Shown piece after piece: positions 19,984 through 29,500 of a DNA stretch of 64,000 nucleotides. The DNA is taken from assembly GCA_903902915.1 (NCBI GenBank), contig CAIUWR010000095.1, forward strand, positions 99,296-163,295, read 5' to 3'. The notes beneath the pieces were generated by a model. It was given only the letters and a program-made list of their open reading frames with translations, was not told where the DNA came from and did not search any database. The DNA comes from an uncultured Hyphomicrobiales bacterium. Lineage in GTDB: Bacteria > Pseudomonadota > Alphaproteobacteria > Rhizobiales > Beijerinckiaceae. Every line of letters begins with the position of its first letter. Position 1 is the first letter of the stretch. The position numbers and the translations under genes are program-made.

Positions 19984-22164
19984 ATGTCCGATCTTCTGCT
20001 TGAACTCTTCTCCGAGGAAATTCCCGCCCGCATGCAGGCCCAGGCCGCAGCGGATCTCAAGAAGCTCGTCACCGAAGCCTTGGTGGAGCGCGGCTTGCTC
20101 TATGAGGGCGCCGCCAGTTTCGCCACGCCAAGGCGCCTGGCTTTGCATGTCGCAGGCCTGCCCGCCCGCCAGCCCGACACCCGCGAGGAGAAGCGCGGCC
20201 CGCGCGTGGGCGCGCCCGAGGCGGCCGTGCAGGGCTTTCTCAAGAGCGCCGGGCTCGCCTCCCTCGATCAGGCGAAGATCGAGGCCGATCCCAAGGGCAA
20301 GGGCGAGTTCTATGTGGCGGTGATCGAGCGTGCGGGCCTGCCGACCATTGACGTTCTGGCGCAGATCCTGCCCGCGCTGATCCGCGCCTTCCCCTGGCCC
20401 AAGAGCATGCGTTGGGGCCGCGCCTCGCAGCGCAGCGATTCGCTCCGCTGGGTGCGCCCGCTTCATTCCATCGTCGCCACCTTTGGCCCCGAGACCGAGG
20501 AGCCCCGCGTGGTTCCCTTCGAGGTGGACGGGATCGTGGCGGGCGATGTGACCTTTGGCCATCGCTTCATGGCGCCGGAGGAAATCCGCGTGCGCCGCTT
20601 CGATGATTACGTCCCCGCGCTGGAAAAGGCGAAGGTCGTGCTCGACCCCGCCCGCCGCCGCGACATCATCCTGCACGACGCGAAGGATCTGGCCTTCGCG
20701 CAGGGGCTGGAGCTGGTCGAGGACGAGGCGCTGCTCGCGGAAGTCGCCGGGCTGGTGGAATGGCCCGTGGTGCTGATGGGCGCGTTCGACGAAGCCTTCC
20801 TCGACATTCCCGCCGAGGTGATCCGCGCCACCATCCGCGCCAATCAGAAATGCTTCGTGCTGCGCAAGCCCGGCGCCGACACGCTCGCCAACCGCTTCCT
20901 GCTGGTGTCGAACATCATGGCCAGCGATGGCGGTCAGGCGATTGCGGCGGGCAATGGGCGCGTGGTGCGCGCGCGTCTCTCGGACGCGCTCTATTTCTGG
21001 CGGACCGACCGCAAGCCGCTGCCGGATGCGGCGCTTTATGTCGAAGCCGCCAAGCCGCTGGCGCTGGATCTGACCAAGACGCTGGATCAGCGCATGGGCA
21101 AGCTCGCTCATCTCGATGTGGTCTTCCACGAGAAGCTGGGCACGCAGGGCGCCCGCGTGGCGCGCATCCGCACGCTGGCCGCCGACCTCGCTCCGATGGT
21201 CGGCGCCGACGCCGCTCTGGCCCAGCGCGCCGCGTCGCTGGCCAAGGCCGATCTGATGACCGAGGTGGTCGGCGAGTTCCCCGAGACGCAGGGCCTCATG
21301 GGCCGCCGCTACGCCCAGTTGCAGGGCGAGGACGCCGCCGTCTGCACCGCCATCGAGGACCACTACAAGCCGCAAGGCCCCTCCGACCGCGTGCCGCATG
21401 ATCCTGTGTCCGTCGCCGTGGCGCTGGCCGACAAGATCGACACGCTGGCGGGCTTCTGGGCCATCGACGAAAAGCCCACGGGCTCGAAGGATCCCTACGC
21501 CCTGCGCCGCGCCGCGCTGGGGGTGATCCGGCTGGTGCTGGAGAATGGGTTGCGGGTGAAGCTGCTCGACCTGTTCGCGGCTGGATTGCGCGCGCAGAAG
21601 ACTGCCGTGGCGCAGCCGGGCGTCGTGGCCGCCGACCTCTTCGCTTTCTTCATCGACCGTCTGAAGGTCTATCTGCGCGACAAGGGCGCGCGGCATGATC
21701 TGATTGATGCGGCCATTGGCGCGGGCGAGGCGGATGATCTTCTGATGATCGTGCGGCGCGTGGAGGCCTTGAGCTCCTTCCTTGAGAGCGAGGAGGGCAA
21801 GACCCTGCTGGCGGGCTACAAGCGCGCCGTGAACATCATCCGCGCGGAAGAAAAGAAGGAAAAGGACGGCGGCGCCAGCTTCAACGAGAAGCACGCCCCC
21901 AATCTGCGCTCCGAGCGCGAGGAACATGTCCTCTCCGCCGCCATCGACCGCGCAGCCGCCGGCGCCCGCGACCATGTGGCCACCGAAGATTTCGCCGGCG
22001 CCATGCATGCGCTGGCCAAGCTGCGCGAGCCCGTGGACGCTTTCTTTGTGGCCGTGACGGTCAACGACCCGGACGCGCTGCGCCGCCTCAACCGCCTGCG
22101 CCTGCTCAACGAGCTGCGCGCGGCCATGCATGTGGTGGCGGATTTCGGGAAGGTTGGGGGGTGA
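19984..22164 (+). CDS. glyS: glycyl-tRNA synthetase beta subunit
   Basis: A 726-residue beta subunit of the bacterial alpha2beta2 glycyl-tRNA synthetase. It opens [16 protein letters not shown], the family signature, followed by [11 protein letters not shown] and [10 protein letters not shown]. The C-terminal part (about 590-700) is the anticodon-binding-like domain. It is essential for charging tRNA-Gly and needs the alpha subunit GlyQ, whose gene is not upstream here: AT-rich DNA and an autotransporter remnant occupy that place. The start at 19984 is the family start; the long upstream open frame is spurious. Confidence 0.95.
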   Translation: MSDLLLELFSEEIPARMQAQAAADLKKLVTEALVERGLLYEGAASFATPRRLALHVAGLPARQPDTREEKRGPRVGAPEAAVQGFLKSAGLASLDQAKIEADPKGKGEFYVAVIERAGLPTIDVLAQILPALIRAFPWPKSMRWGRASQRSDSLRWVRPLHSIVATFGPETEEPRVVPFEVDGIVAGDVTFGHRFMAPEEIRVRRFDDYVPALEKAKVVLDPARRRDIILHDAKDLAFAQGLELVEDEALLAEVAGLVEWPVVLMGAFDEAFLDIPAEVIRATIRANQKCFVLRKPGADTLANRFLLVSNIMASDGGQAIAAGNGRVVRARLSDALYFWRTDRKPLPDAALYVEAAKPLALDLTKTLDQRMGKLAHLDVVFHEKLGTQGARVARIRTLAADLAPMVGADAALAQRAASLAKADLMTEVVGEFPETQGLMGRRYAQLQGEDAAVCTAIEDHYKPQGPSDRVPHDPVSVAVALADKIDTLAGFWAIDEKPTGSKDPYALRRAALGVIRLVLENGLRVKLLDLFAAGLRAQKTAVAQPGVVAADLFAFFIDRLKVYLRDKGARHDLIDAAIGAGEADDLLMIVRRVEALSSFLESEEGKTLLAGYKRAVNIIRAEEKKEKDGGASFNEKHAPNLRSEREEHVLSAAIDRAAAGARDHVATEDFAGAMHALAKLREPVDAFFVAVTVNDPDALRRLNRLRLLNELRAAMHVVADFGKVGG

Positions 22165-22194
22165 AGTGATCGGCGCTCCCGATCAGCATTCCCC

Positions 22195-22328
22195 GACCCC
22201 CACCCCGCCCGCTGGCGCGGTCGACCCTCCCCACAGGGGGGAGGGTATGCAGCTAACGATCTGAATTTTCGAGGCGAAACGCCTGCCGTTTCCCTCCCCC
22301 TTGTGGGGAGGGGTGCGGGGTGGGGGTC
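22195..22328. repeat. paired REP-like units, locus A (R then L)
   Basis: Two related GC-rich units between the convergent genes glyS and xseB. Unit R (22195-22252) reads GACCCCCACCCCGCCCGCTG, then CCTCCCCACAGGGGGGAGGG with its own hairpin, then TATGCAG. Unit L (22275-22328) is a diverged inverted version starting GAAACGCCTGCCG and ending GGTGGGGGTC. The same two units occur at 33945-34108 in the opposite order. Palindromic units between convergent genes often act as bidirectional terminators or REP/BIME elements. Confidence 0.85.
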
Positions 22329-22378
22329 CACGCATGTTGATTGTGAGCGCCTCACCAACCTACGATTCTCGACAGCGC

Positions 22379-22627
22379 CTATTCCGAATCCAGCGGCTCC
22401 ACGCCCTTCGCCGCGCCATCGGCCCCCAGCGTGATCTTCTCGATCCGTGATTCGGCGCTCTTCAACTGCGCTTCGCAATGTTTCTTGATGGCTTCCCCGC
22501 GCTCGTAGAGTCGAATCGACTCCTCCAGCGGCGCCTGGCCCTTTTCGAGGGTGGCGACGATGCGCTCCAGTTCGGCGAGCGCGTCTTCGAAGCTCATGCG
22601 GGCGATGTCTGTGGCTGTGTCAGTCAT
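22379..22627 (-). CDS. xseB: exodeoxyribonuclease VII small subunit
   Basis: An 82-residue, mostly helical protein with the XseB signature [20 protein letters not shown] at about residues 12-31 and [12 protein letters not shown] after it. It joins XseA to form exonuclease VII, which degrades single-stranded DNA in repair. The length is normal. No xseA or isoprenoid-synthesis genes, its frequent neighbours, are beside it. Confidence 0.93.
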   Translation of the reverse strand: MTDTATDIARMSFEDALAELERIVATLEKGQAPLEESIRLYERGEAIKKHCEAQLKSAESRIEKITLGADGAAKGVEPLDSE

Positions 22628-22676
22628 GTTGATCCTCGACTCACCCGCTTATACCACGGCTGGCGAAGCTCACCAT

Positions 22677-23648
22677 TCACCCGCGCAGGCCCACCCGCAG
22701 GCCAGGCGCGGGGCGCTCCTGCAGCACATCGCGGCGGAAGCGGAAGAGGGCGGCGGGGCGCCCGCCGGTGGCGTGCGACATGTCGCCCGTGGGCTCGGCC
22801 ACGGCGGAGGACTCCACCAGACGGCGGAAATTCTGCTTGTGCAGATGGCGCCCGGATATGGCCTCCGCCATGCGTTGCAGGGCGGTGAGGGTGAAGGTCT
22901 CGGGCATCAGCTCGAAAATCACCGGGCGATATTTGATCTTGGCGCGCAGACGGCCCATGGCGGTGGCGAGGATGCGCCGGTGGTCGTTGTGCATGGGCTC
23001 GCCCAGCGGGCCGACCTCGCCGATGAGCGGGCTGGCGCGTCCATCGCGCCGCGCTTCCTCCACAAGGCCCGCTTCGTAGAGAAGCTGGAACCGGTCGAGG
23101 GCGTTTTCATCGTCAAAGCGCCCGTCCTCGCCAAACAGCATGCGCACCCGCTCGGTGCGCGACAGTCCATAGGCGTTGAGCCGGTCGGGATCGCGCGCCG
23201 CCCATTTGCGCAAGGCTGGCAGGATGCGCGCCTCGATCATGGCCGGTTTGCCTGCGCGCCAGTCCTCCCAGGGGAAGAAGGCGTACCAGGGCCGGAACGC
23301 GGCTCCCGTGGCGAGCGTCGCCGCTGCGCTGCGGGTGAGCGCGAGATAGCCGACCGAGACCACATGGGGCGTCTGGTCGCCCGCCTGCGCATGCCGGCCC
23401 CGGTCGCCAAAGGTGTAAAGCTGCTCCACATAGCCAAGCGGCGCGCCGGTCTGTTGCGAGACCCAGGCGCGCAAGCCGATTTCGAAGGTGCGATGGGCCA
23501 GCGGATCGAAGGGGCCGGAGGGGAGCGCCGGCTGCGCGCCTGCGGGGCCCGGCGCCACCAGGATCATGGGCGCGTCATCGGGCGCCGCCACGATGGCGGC
23601 GGTCAGGCCGACTTCCACGGCGAGGGTGGGATGCAGGGTCAGGTTCAT
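22677..23648 (-). CDS. nadQ: NadQ-type NAD biosynthesis regulator (NUDIX-like with winged helix)
   Basis: A 323-residue protein of the COG4111 type. The N-terminal part (about 8-150) is NUDIX-like but without a catalytic NUDIX box (EVGLTAAIVA, then LGYVEQLYTFGDRGR and YAFFPWEDWR). The C-terminal part is a winged helix with FTLTALQRMAEAI and LHKQNFRRLVE, as in NrtR. NadQ represses NAD synthesis genes in alphaproteobacteria. The start is uncertain: ATG 23648 fits the family, while an ATG ten codons upstream is also open, and neither has a strong ribosome site. No NAD genes lie in the window, so it would act in trans. Confidence 0.75.
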   Translation of the reverse strand: MNLTLHPTLAVEVGLTAAIVAAPDDAPMILVAPGPAGAQPALPSGPFDPLAHRTFEIGLRAWVSQQTGAPLGYVEQLYTFGDRGRHAQAGDQTPHVVSVGYLALTRSAAATLATGAAFRPWYAFFPWEDWRAGKPAMIEARILPALRKWAARDPDRLNAYGLSRTERVRMLFGEDGRFDDENALDRFQLLYEAGLVEEARRDGRASPLIGEVGPLGEPMHNDHRRILATAMGRLRAKIKYRPVIFELMPETFTLTALQRMAEAISGRHLHKQNFRRLVESSAVAEPTGDMSHATGGRPAALFRFRRDVLQERPAPGLRVGLRG

Positions 23649-23752
23649 GCGGGCCGGGATTCGATCACGCCTGAGCATAGCACAGAACATCGCGACGTCA
23701 GGATGACGCCGCAACCCGCGGCGCCATCGCTCGCATGGGCCGCAGGCCCGCC

Positions 23753-24142
23753 TTAACCCATCAGAAACCCAGCCAGACAGGCGACTCCAGCGCCCGTCAG
23801 AAAAGACCCCGCGACGATCAGGGCCAGACGGTCGCGGCGATCCAGGGCCTGCGGCTTGAGGGCGGGGGCGTCGCGCAGGGGCGCCGCGCTCCTGCCGAGC
23901 GCCGTGATTTTACTTTCGTCTGTCGCCTCGGGTCGCGACGCATTCAGCAAGGCCGAAGGCACAGGCTCGGACAGAATGCGTCCAAAGGCCGCCCGCAGAA
24001 CCTGATTTTGCCGCCGCCAGACCCTGACCCGCTCGGCGTCGGTCGGGTTTTTGGCCAGCCAGGCCTCGATGATCGCCTGACGCTCGGGGAAGGTCTCCCC
24101 GTCCACATAGGCGTTCAGTTCCGTGTCGCTGATGGGGGACAT
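23753..24142 (-). CDS. anti-sigma factor, single-pass membrane protein
   Basis: A 129-residue protein. Its N-terminus has the ISDTELNAYVDGE motif found in anti-sigma factors of ECF systems, and one membrane helix lies at the C-terminus (about 108-128, LALIVAGSFLTGAGVACLAG). No zinc-binding HxxxCxxC is present, so it is not a ZAS-type factor. ATG 24142 with AGGA about 6 bases upstream lies 7 bp after the sigma-factor stop. It probably holds the sigma factor at the membrane until a signal arrives. Confidence 0.78.
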   Translation of the reverse strand: MSPISDTELNAYVDGETFPERQAIIEAWLAKNPTDAERVRVWRRQNQVLRAAFGRILSEPVPSALLNASRPEATDESKITALGRSAAPLRDAPALKPQALDRRDRLALIVAGSFLTGAGVACLAGFLMG

Positions 24143-24149
24143 GGGCGTC

Positions 24150-24683
24150 CTATTTGACAAGCCGCAGATAAGGCGGATGGGCGAGCTTCGATCTGGTCGG
24201 GCCGCAGATGGCGGCCTCCAGCGGGCCGTTCAGGAGCTGGCGCGCCCGCGCCAGCCGGTTGGCCACCGCCAAACGGGACACGCCGAGGATGTGGGCGGCA
24301 TGCGCATAGGAAAAGCCCTCCACGACGACCAGCAGCAGCGCCTCCCGGCAATCGAGGGGCGCGTCCGCCAGAGCTTCCCGGACGCCGCCGGGATGGGTCG
24401 CGACGCTGATGTTCCGGAACGAAGCGGCGCGCAGGCGCGCGCGGTTGAGGCTTGTGAGGCTGGCGAAAAGCCAGAGGCGGGGGTTGATCTGGGGCGCGGG
24501 GTCCGCGCGCCGGGCGCGCTGGATCACCTGCCGAACCAGATCGTCGGCGCTTGCGACGGGGTCGGGACAACCGTGGCCGATCAGGCCCCGGGCGTAACGG
24601 CGCAGGGCGGGGATGCAGCCCTCGACTTCTCCCACTGGATGCCGGTTTTCCCTCACGTTCACACCCACCTTCAATAGCGACAA
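24150..24683 (-). CDS. ECF-type RNA polymerase sigma factor
   Basis: Up to 177 residues: a region 2-like part (DDLVRQVIQRARRA, then PRLWLFASLTSLNRAR) and a C-terminal region 4 helix-turn-helix (FSYAHAAHILGVSRLAVANRLARAR). It should direct RNA polymerase to a small stress regulon and is controlled by the adjacent anti-sigma gene. There is no ATG at the front; the longest frame starts with TTG at 24683 and several GTG codons follow (for example GTG at 24656), so the true N-terminus is undecided. No clear autoregulatory promoter was recognised upstream. Confidence 0.78.
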   Translation of the reverse strand: MSLLKVGVNVRENRHPVGEVEGCIPALRRYARGLIGHGCPDPVASADDLVRQVIQRARRADPAPQINPRLWLFASLTSLNRARLRAASFRNISVATHPGGVREALADAPLDCREALLLVVVEGFSYAHAAHILGVSRLAVANRLARARQLLNGPLEAAICGPTRSKLAHPPYLRLVK

Positions 24684-24841
24684 TGGAATCTAGGGCGGGT
24701 TCGCCGTGTCGCCTACCGGCCCGTTCGGCGTATTTGGATCCTCATTTGCGTCATCCCCGGACTTGCCTAACGGCCGCGCAAAGCTTAAACGCCGGTCTGC
24801 GGCCCGATGGCTGACCCCTCCTTCTGCGAAGCGGATCGAAC

Positions 24842-25687
24842 ATGGCGCAAGACGGACCCCAGACTTCAACGACGAGCAGCAACATCCTGGTTGGCAAGCG
24901 CGGGCTTGTGATGGGCGTGGCGAATAACCGCTCGATCGCCTGGGGCATAGCCAAGGCGGCCCATGCCGCTGGCGCGCAGCTGGCCTTCACCTATCAGGGC
25001 GACGCCCTCGAAAAGCGGGTGCGTCCGCTCGCAGCCGAACTTGACGCCGCCGTCGTCGGCCATTGCGACGTGACGGACCCGGCGTCCATCGACGCGGTCT
25101 TCGCCGAAGTGGAGCGGATCTGGGGCAAGCTCGACTTTGTGGTCCATTGCATCGCCTTTTCCGACAAGGACGAGCTCACGGGCCGGTATGTCGAGACGAC
25201 CGAGGCCAATTTCAGCAAGTCGATGCTGATCTCCTGCTATTCCTTCACCGCCGTCGCCCAGCGCGCCGAAAAGCTGATGACCGAGGGCGGTTCGCTGCTG
25301 ACCCTCAGCTATTACGGCGCCGAGAAGTGGATGCCCCACTATAACGTCATGGGCGTGGCCAAGGCGGCGCTCGAGGCCAGCGTGCGCTACCTCGCCGCCG
25401 ACCTTGGCGAGAAGAACATCCGCGTCAACGCCATCTCCGCTGGCCCCATCAAGACCCTGGCGGCCTCCGGCATCGGCGACTTCCGCTATATCCTGAAGTG
25501 GAACGAATATAACGCCCCGCTTCGCCGCACGGTGACCATCGAGGAGGTCGGCGAGACGGCGGCCTTCCTGCTCTCGCCCATGGGCCGGGGCATCACCGGC
25601 GAAATCCTGCATGTGGACGCGGGCTACCATGTGGTCGGCATGAAGAACCCATCGGCTCCCGATATCTCGGTGGCGGCCAAGGATTGA
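24842..25687 (+). CDS. fabI: enoyl-[acyl-carrier-protein] reductase (NADH)
   Basis: A 281-residue short-chain dehydrogenase-type enoyl-ACP reductase, the last step of each fatty-acid elongation cycle. The nucleotide loop GVANNRSIAWGIA is at residues 25-37. The catalytic Tyr167 and Lys174 show the Y-x6-K spacing, with Tyr157 upstream (SYYGAEKWMPHYNVMGVAK). Length and motifs are normal for FabI, the target of triclosan-type inhibitors in other bacteria. It lies divergent from the sigma factor and 29 bp before a histidine phosphatase gene. Confidence 0.95.
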   Translation: MAQDGPQTSTTSSNILVGKRGLVMGVANNRSIAWGIAKAAHAAGAQLAFTYQGDALEKRVRPLAAELDAAVVGHCDVTDPASIDAVFAEVERIWGKLDFVVHCIAFSDKDELTGRYVETTEANFSKSMLISCYSFTAVAQRAEKLMTEGGSLLTLSYYGAEKWMPHYNVMGVAKAALEASVRYLAADLGEKNIRVNAISAGPIKTLAASGIGDFRYILKWNEYNAPLRRTVTIEEVGETAAFLLSPMGRGITGEILHVDAGYHVVGMKNPSAPDISVAAKD

Positions 25688-25716
25688 CGATCTCTGGATC
25701 AGCGCGGTTGTTGGCA

Positions 25717-26313
25717 ATGGACTCCCTCTCGCATCGCCTGATCTTCATCCGCCACGGCGAGACTGACTGGAACGTCGAAGGGCGCCTTCAGGGGCAGCGG
25801 GACATTCCGCTCAATGGCCGTGGTCGCGATCAGGCCGCCAGCGCAGGCCGGGAGGCGCGCAAATATATCGCCCGCGAGGGACTGACCGATCTGCGTTATG
25901 TCGCCTCGCCGCTGTCGCGCACCCGCGACACGATGGAGCTGGCGCGCGGCGCCATGGGGCTCGATCCCAAGGATTACGCCCTCGACCCTCGGCTCATGGA
26001 ACTGTCATTCGGTCGCTGGGAGGGGCTGATCTGGCCGGAGGTGAAGCTCCTGGACCCTGACGCCGCCAAGGCCCGCGAGGGCGACAAATGGCTGTTCCAG
26101 CCGCCTGGCGGCGAGAGCTACGCCATGCTTGCGGACCGTTTGCGCCCTTGGCTCGCCACAGTGACGGGCGATACGGTCGTCGTCTCCCATGGTGGAGTCG
26201 CGCGGGTTCTCATGGCGATGATCGGCGGAATTCCTGTTTCAGAAGCCCCCTTGATGGATATCCATCAGGGGCGGGCGTTGATTTTTCAGAACGGCGGCCG
26301 TCGCTGGCTGTAA
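25717..26313 (+). CDS. histidine phosphatase family protein (phosphoglycerate mutase-like)
   Basis: A 198-residue histidine phosphatase with the catalytic RHGE at residues 12-15 followed by TDWN, ASPLSRTRDTM in the middle and the second active-site histidine in VVSHGGVARVL. It could be a cofactor-dependent phosphoglycerate mutase-like phosphatase; the substrate is not evident. ATG 25717 is preferred over the frame's earlier start because RLIFIRHGETDWN then falls at the family position. It lies 29 bp after fabI and is probably co-transcribed. Confidence 0.85.
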   Translation: MDSLSHRLIFIRHGETDWNVEGRLQGQRDIPLNGRGRDQAASAGREARKYIAREGLTDLRYVASPLSRTRDTMELARGAMGLDPKDYALDPRLMELSFGRWEGLIWPEVKLLDPDAAKAREGDKWLFQPPGGESYAMLADRLRPWLATVTGDTVVVSHGGVARVLMAMIGGIPVSEAPLMDIHQGRALIFQNGGRRWL

Positions 26314-26518
26314 CGAATGTTTACCTTGCGTTCATCATACTTTAACGGCGCAAGAGCGATAAGCGGTCAACGATGGGGTACATGCGGATACCGCGAACTG
26401 GCGCCCAAGGCGCGCATCGGAGTCCGCGTTCAGTGCGTTGGAAGTGCGCAGGTGGAAGACTCAGGGCCATGAGACGGGGCCAGGAGATTCAGGCCTTCTG
26501 AGGGTAACGGAAATCGCA

Positions 26519-29500
26519 ATGGACATGCCGATCCACACAGAGGCCGAGGACATCAGCCCGGTCGCCGCAGCGCCTGAAGCCGCCCGCGCGATCCTTCGCG
26601 GCCGCGTCGATCCCTTCCTGATTCGCGACGAATTGCTGTGCGAGATTTTCGGCGCCACCGCCAGCCATATGCCCGACCAGCCCTGCATGTATGCAGGGGA
26701 CCAGACCTTCAGCTATGCCGATGTGGACGACAAGGCGACCGCCATGGCGCGGGGCCTCGTGCGCGAGGGCGTGCGGCCGGGCCAAGTGGTCGGTCTGTGG
26801 ATGCCGCGTGGCCACGAACTGCTGATCGCCCAGATCGCCATCGCCAAGACGGGCGCCGCCTGGCTGCCCTTCGACGCTGACGCGCCGCTGGACCGCATCG
26901 CCGTTTGTCTGGAGGACTGCTCCGCCCGCGCCCTGCTCACCAGCCCCGCCCAGGCGCCCGGCGTCGAGGGCCGGGTCAATTGCGATGTGCTGACCGAGCA
27001 TAATCTGATCGACACGCTGAATACGTCCATCGTCAGCGCCCGGGCTCTGGGCGCCACGCCCGATCACCCAGCCTATATGATCTATACCTCCGGCTCGACC
27101 GGCGTCCCCAAGGGCATCGTCATCACCCAGCGCAATATCTGCCATTACTTGCGCTCGGCGAATGAAGTCTACGGGTTGAACGACAGCGACGTGGTGTTCC
27201 AGGGCGCTTCGGTGGCCTTCGATCTGTCCATGGAGGAGATCTGGATCCCCTATCTTGTGGGCGCTGCGCTCTATGTGGCCAATCCGGCCATGATGGCGGA
27301 CGCTGACCGTCTGCCCGATCTGATGGAGAGCGCTGGCGTCTCGGTGCTCGACACCGTGCCGACCCTGCTCGCCATGCTGCCGCGCGATGTGGCGAGCCTG
27401 CGTGTCATCATTCTGGGCGGCGAGGCCTGCCCGCCCTCCATCGCGGCGCGCTGGTGCAGGCCGGGCCGCACCATCTTCAACAGCTATGGACCGACCGAGG
27501 CGACCGTGGTCGCGACCGTGTCGGAAGTGCGCCCGGGCGAGGCTGTCACCATCGGGCGGCCGATCCCCAATTACACCTGTTACGTGGTCGATGACGCGCT
27601 CAACCTCGTCGAATATGGCGTCGAGGGCGAATTGTTGATCGGCGGCCCTGGCGTCGCGAAAGGCTATTTGCGCCGCGATGAGCTGACGGCCGAGAAATTC
27701 ATCGCCAATCCCTTCGACCCAGAGGGCCTTGATCGCGTACTCTATCGCTCTGGCGATGCGGTGGCTCTGGATCACCGGGGCGACATTCTGTTTCGCGGCC
27801 GCATCGACGATCAGGTGAAGATCCGCGGCTTTCGCGTGGAGCTGGGCGAGATCGAGGCCAGGCTGACGGAACTTGAGGGCGTGTCGCAGGCCACGGTGGT
27901 GTTGCGCAACGATGATGGGCTCGATCAGCTCGTCGCTTTCGTGACCAGCGATGGAAGCGAGTTCGACCCGCGCGCCCTGCGCATCGCGCTGCGCCAGAAG
28001 CTGCCGGCCTATATGGCGCCCTCGCGCTTCGAGCTGCTGAAGGAACTGCCGCGCCTGCCCTCGGGCAAGGCCAATCGAAATGCCCTCAAGAAGCTTGCGC
28101 TATCGGCCTGCGCCGACATGGGCGAGGAGCAGGAAGAGCCGCGAACCGAGGCGGAAGGCAAATTGCTGGAGGCCGCGCGTAGCGTGTTGCCGCCCCAGGC
28201 CATCCCCTTCGATGCGGATTTTTTCACCGACCTTGGCGGCCATTCGCTGCTGGCCGCGCGCTTCCTCGCGCTGGTGCGCAAACATCACGAACTGGCCTCG
28301 CTGACGCTTCAGGATGTGTATGAGACGCGCAGCCTGCGGGCGATGGGCGCGCTGCTCGAGGGGCGGGCGCAATTCATGGCGCCGCCGCGCGATTTGTCCT
28401 TCACGCCGCCGCCGCTGCTGCGCCGCTTCCTCTGCGGGCTGGCGCAGGCCATCGTCCTGCCCATCGTGCTGGCGCTGATGACGGCGCAGTGGTTGGGCGT
28501 GTTCGTCAGCTACATGCTCCTCACCGACGCCAGCGCCTCTTTGATGCAGGAGATCGTGTCGCTGCTTGGCGTCTATATCTGCATCAATATCGCGACGGTC
28601 GTCATCGGCGTCGCCATGAAATGGATCTTGCTGGGGCGCACGAAGCCGGGGCGCTATCCCCTGTGGGGTTCCTATTATTTCCGGTGGTGGCTGGCCCATC
28701 GGTTCCTGGATCTGCTGCATGTGAAGTGGTTCCAGGGTTCGCCCATCATGCGCATCTATCTGCGCGCGCTGGGCGCCCGCATTGGAAATGACGCGCTGAT
28801 TGGCGAAGCCGAATGGGGCGCGCCGGACCTCATCTCCATTGGCGCTGGCGCGAGCCTTGGCTCGAAGATGAAATTCGCCAATGCGCGGGTGGAGGGCAAC
28901 GAGCTCATCATCGGGCGCATCGACATTGGCGACGACGTCTATCTGGGCACTTCCTGCGTCATCGAGGAGGATGTCGTCATCGCACGAAGCGCCGAGGTGA
29001 AGGATCTTTCCTCGATTCCCTCCGGCTCGCGGCTTGGCGCAGCCGAGATCTGGGACGGTTCGCCCGCCCGGAAGGTCGGCATGGTGGATCTGGAGAGCCT
29101 TCCGCCCCAGGCGGAGGCGTCGCCTTTGCTGCGCGCGGCGCAGACAGCCGTCTACACGGTTTTGCTGCTGGTGATTCCGCCCATCGGGCTATTGCCGATC
29201 TTCCCCGCCTTCTGGATCTTCGATCGGATCGACGATGCGATGGGCGATATCGACCGCACGCTTTATCTCGCCTCGATCCCGATCATGGCCTGGCCTACGG
29301 CCTTCGCGCTGGTGCTCATCACGGTGGGCCTGATCGCAGCCGTGCGCTGGATCATCCTGCCGCGCGTGACCGAGGGGACTTATTCCGTTCATTCATGGTT
29401 CTATCTGCGCAAATGGACCGTCGCGCTGACCACCGAGGTCACGCTGGAGACCCTGTCGTCGCTTTTCGCCACAGTCTACATGCGCGCCTGGTATCGGCTG

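Noticed and set aside
19822..22131. 769-codon minus-strand frame opposite glyS
   Set aside because: Shadow of glyS; His/Gln/Gly-rich with no domain recognisable.
22195..22328. Integration attachment site
   Set aside because: No tRNA gene or integrase nearby, and the same units recur at 33945-34108, fitting a dispersed repeat better.
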